Assembly (NCBI GenBank): GCA_963678705.1
Contig: OY783212.1
Location: 19,114,892 to 19,178,891 of the forward strand
DNA length: 64,000 bases
Origin: Panorpa germanica
Taxonomy: Eukaryota; Arthropoda; Insecta; Mecoptera; Panorpidae
Direction: 5' to 3'
Shown: piece after piece, positions 63,201 to 64,000 of the stretch
Layout of the letters: each line of letters opens with the position of its first letter
How positions within the stretch are numbered: position 1 is the first letter of the stretch
Program-made: the position numbers and the translations under genes
Notes under the pieces: model-generated
Databases searched by the model: none
What the model was told of the DNA's origin: nothing
What the model saw: only the letters and a program-made list of their open reading frames with translations

Positions 63201-64000
63201 CAGTACAAACACACGAAGATGCTGTTTTTTCTATAATTGAAATATTTAACTTTTTAATCTGTTTTGAGTAGGTTATAGCCTTGTTGTAGTTCAACCACAC
63301 GAAGATGCTGTTTTTGAAAAATTAAAATATTTAACTTTTTCTTGAGTTTAGTGTAGGTTATGCCCTTGTTGCAGTTCAAACACACGAAGATGCTGTTTTT
63401 TTCTAAAATTGAAATATTCAACTTTTTCTTCAGTTTTGAGTAGGTTAAAGCCTTGTTGCAGTACAAACACACGAAGATGCTTCTTTTTTTTTAGGTTGGA
63501 ATATTTAACTTTTTCTTGTGTTTTTAGTAGGTTATAGCCGTGTTACAGTTCAAACACACAAAGATGCTGTTTTTTTCTAAAATTAAAATATTCTGCTTTT
63601 TCTAGAGTTTAAGAGCCTTGTTAAATTTTAAAAACACGAAGATGCTGTTTTTTTAAATTAAAATATTCAACTTTCTTTTGAGTTTTGTGTAGGTTTTAGC
63701 CTTGTTGCAGTACAAACACACACAGATGCTGTTTTCTTTAAAATTGAAATATTTAACTTCTTCTTGAATTTTAAGTAGGTTATAGCCTTGTTGCAGTACA
63801 AACACTTGAATATGCTTTTTTTTTAAATTGAAATATTCAACTTTTTCTTGTGTTTTGAGTAGGTTATAGCCGTGTTACAGTTCAAACACACGAAGATGCT
63901 GATTTTTCAAAAATTGAAATATTCAACTTTTTTGAGTTTTAAGTAGTTACATTTCAAAAACATGAAGATGCTGTTTTTTCTAAAATTGAAATATTTAACA
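60244..64000 (+). repeat. Higher-order repeat unit A3, cut by the window end
   Basis: It follows A2 head to tail. It matches A1 from 29283 at offset 30961 and A2 from 46671 at an offset near 13995. The block B insertion of A2 is absent, as in A1. Confidence 0.85.

Larger units (their letters stand above)
16635..64000 (+). repeat. 86-bp satellite DNA array, runs off the right edge
   Basis: About 550 tandem monomers of about 86 bp. Landmarks in plus-strand order are GTTATAGCCTTGTTGCAGTA, CAAACACACGAAGATGCTG, a run of six or seven T, CTAAAATTGAAATATTCAAC, a run of five T, CTTCAGTTTTGAGTAG. Variant classes recur: CCGTGTTACAGTTC with TTGTGTTTTGAG, TTACATTTCAAAAA, CTGCTTTTTCTAGAG with GAACCTTGTTAAATT, and a GGTATATATAGCC class. 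T-runs near monomer positions 40, 66 and 77 may give intrinsic curvature. All monomers point the same way except the island near 19.0-19.4 kb. I see no gene, RNA gene or other mobile element in these 47 kb. Open frames of 60-90 codons follow from few stops in one frame, and since 86 is not a multiple of three none extends beyond about three monomers. Confidence 0.97.

Noticed and set aside
16635-64000. Dozens of minus-strand frames of 60-92 codons (FVLQQGYNLLKTEEKVEYFNF-like)
   Set aside because: These are translations of the 86-bp satellite. They span two or three monomers until the frame shift between monomers meets a stop. They repeat with the monomer and have no other coding sign.
16635-64000. 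A CENP-B-box-like motif or telomere repeat in the satellite
   Set aside because: The monomer has no TTCG...CGGG pattern and no TTAGG or TTAGGG tracts. The centromere suggestion rests on organisation only.

Overview
This 64-kb window is entirely repetitive, AT-rich (by eye), eukaryotic DNA. No host gene, rRNA or tRNA gene was found. It most likely comes from an animal, probably an insect or other arthropod: the left part holds a BEL/Pao LTR retrotransposon, a group known only from animals, whose primer site matches the 3' end of animal tRNA-Tyr. The species cannot be named from this sequence.

Left region (1-16634): a head-to-tail array of one BEL/Pao-type element on the minus strand. Three full internal regions (here copies I, II and III) and the 5' leader of a fourth, which runs off the left edge, are joined through single shared LTRs (LTR-internal-LTR-internal-LTR). 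The period is 5432, 5431 and 5132 bp. Each copy has a 300-306-bp LTR (TGTT...AACA), an 18-nt tRNA-Tyr primer site, a leader of seven 36-bp tandem repeats, a 0.74-1.04-kb minisatellite of about 50-bp hairpin-forming units in 150-bp trimers, gag- and pol-like remnants (DUF1759-like, zinc knuckles, DUF1758-type protease, Pao-type RNase H, integrase, DUF5641) and a polypurine tract. Copies are nearly identical. All look broken and are treated as fossils.

Right region (16635-64000): one uninterrupted satellite with an 86-bp AT-rich monomer, abutting the outermost LTR exactly. From 16.6 to about 29.3 kb it is irregular and divergent: it has local dimer expansions, an inverted island of about 0.4 kb (near 19018-19425) and shuffled multi-monomer blocks. 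From about 29.28 kb to the window end it is organised as a very long higher-order repeat of about 13.7 kb (near 160 monomers): unit A1, unit A2 (enlarged by a 3.2-kb block and a three-monomer duplication) and the start of A3. Short open frames here are by-products of the monomer.

Reading as a whole: the window resembles the edge of a large heterochromatic, possibly pericentromeric, satellite array. A BEL/Pao element inserted into it and was later amplified in tandem. The points of most interest are the two leader repeats of the element (a 36-bp repeat that looks derived from the primer site, and a hairpin minisatellite with a compensatory arm change), the shared-LTR array, the 160-monomer higher-order repeat and the inverted island. 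All boundaries were read by eye; blocks without sharp edges are approximate.
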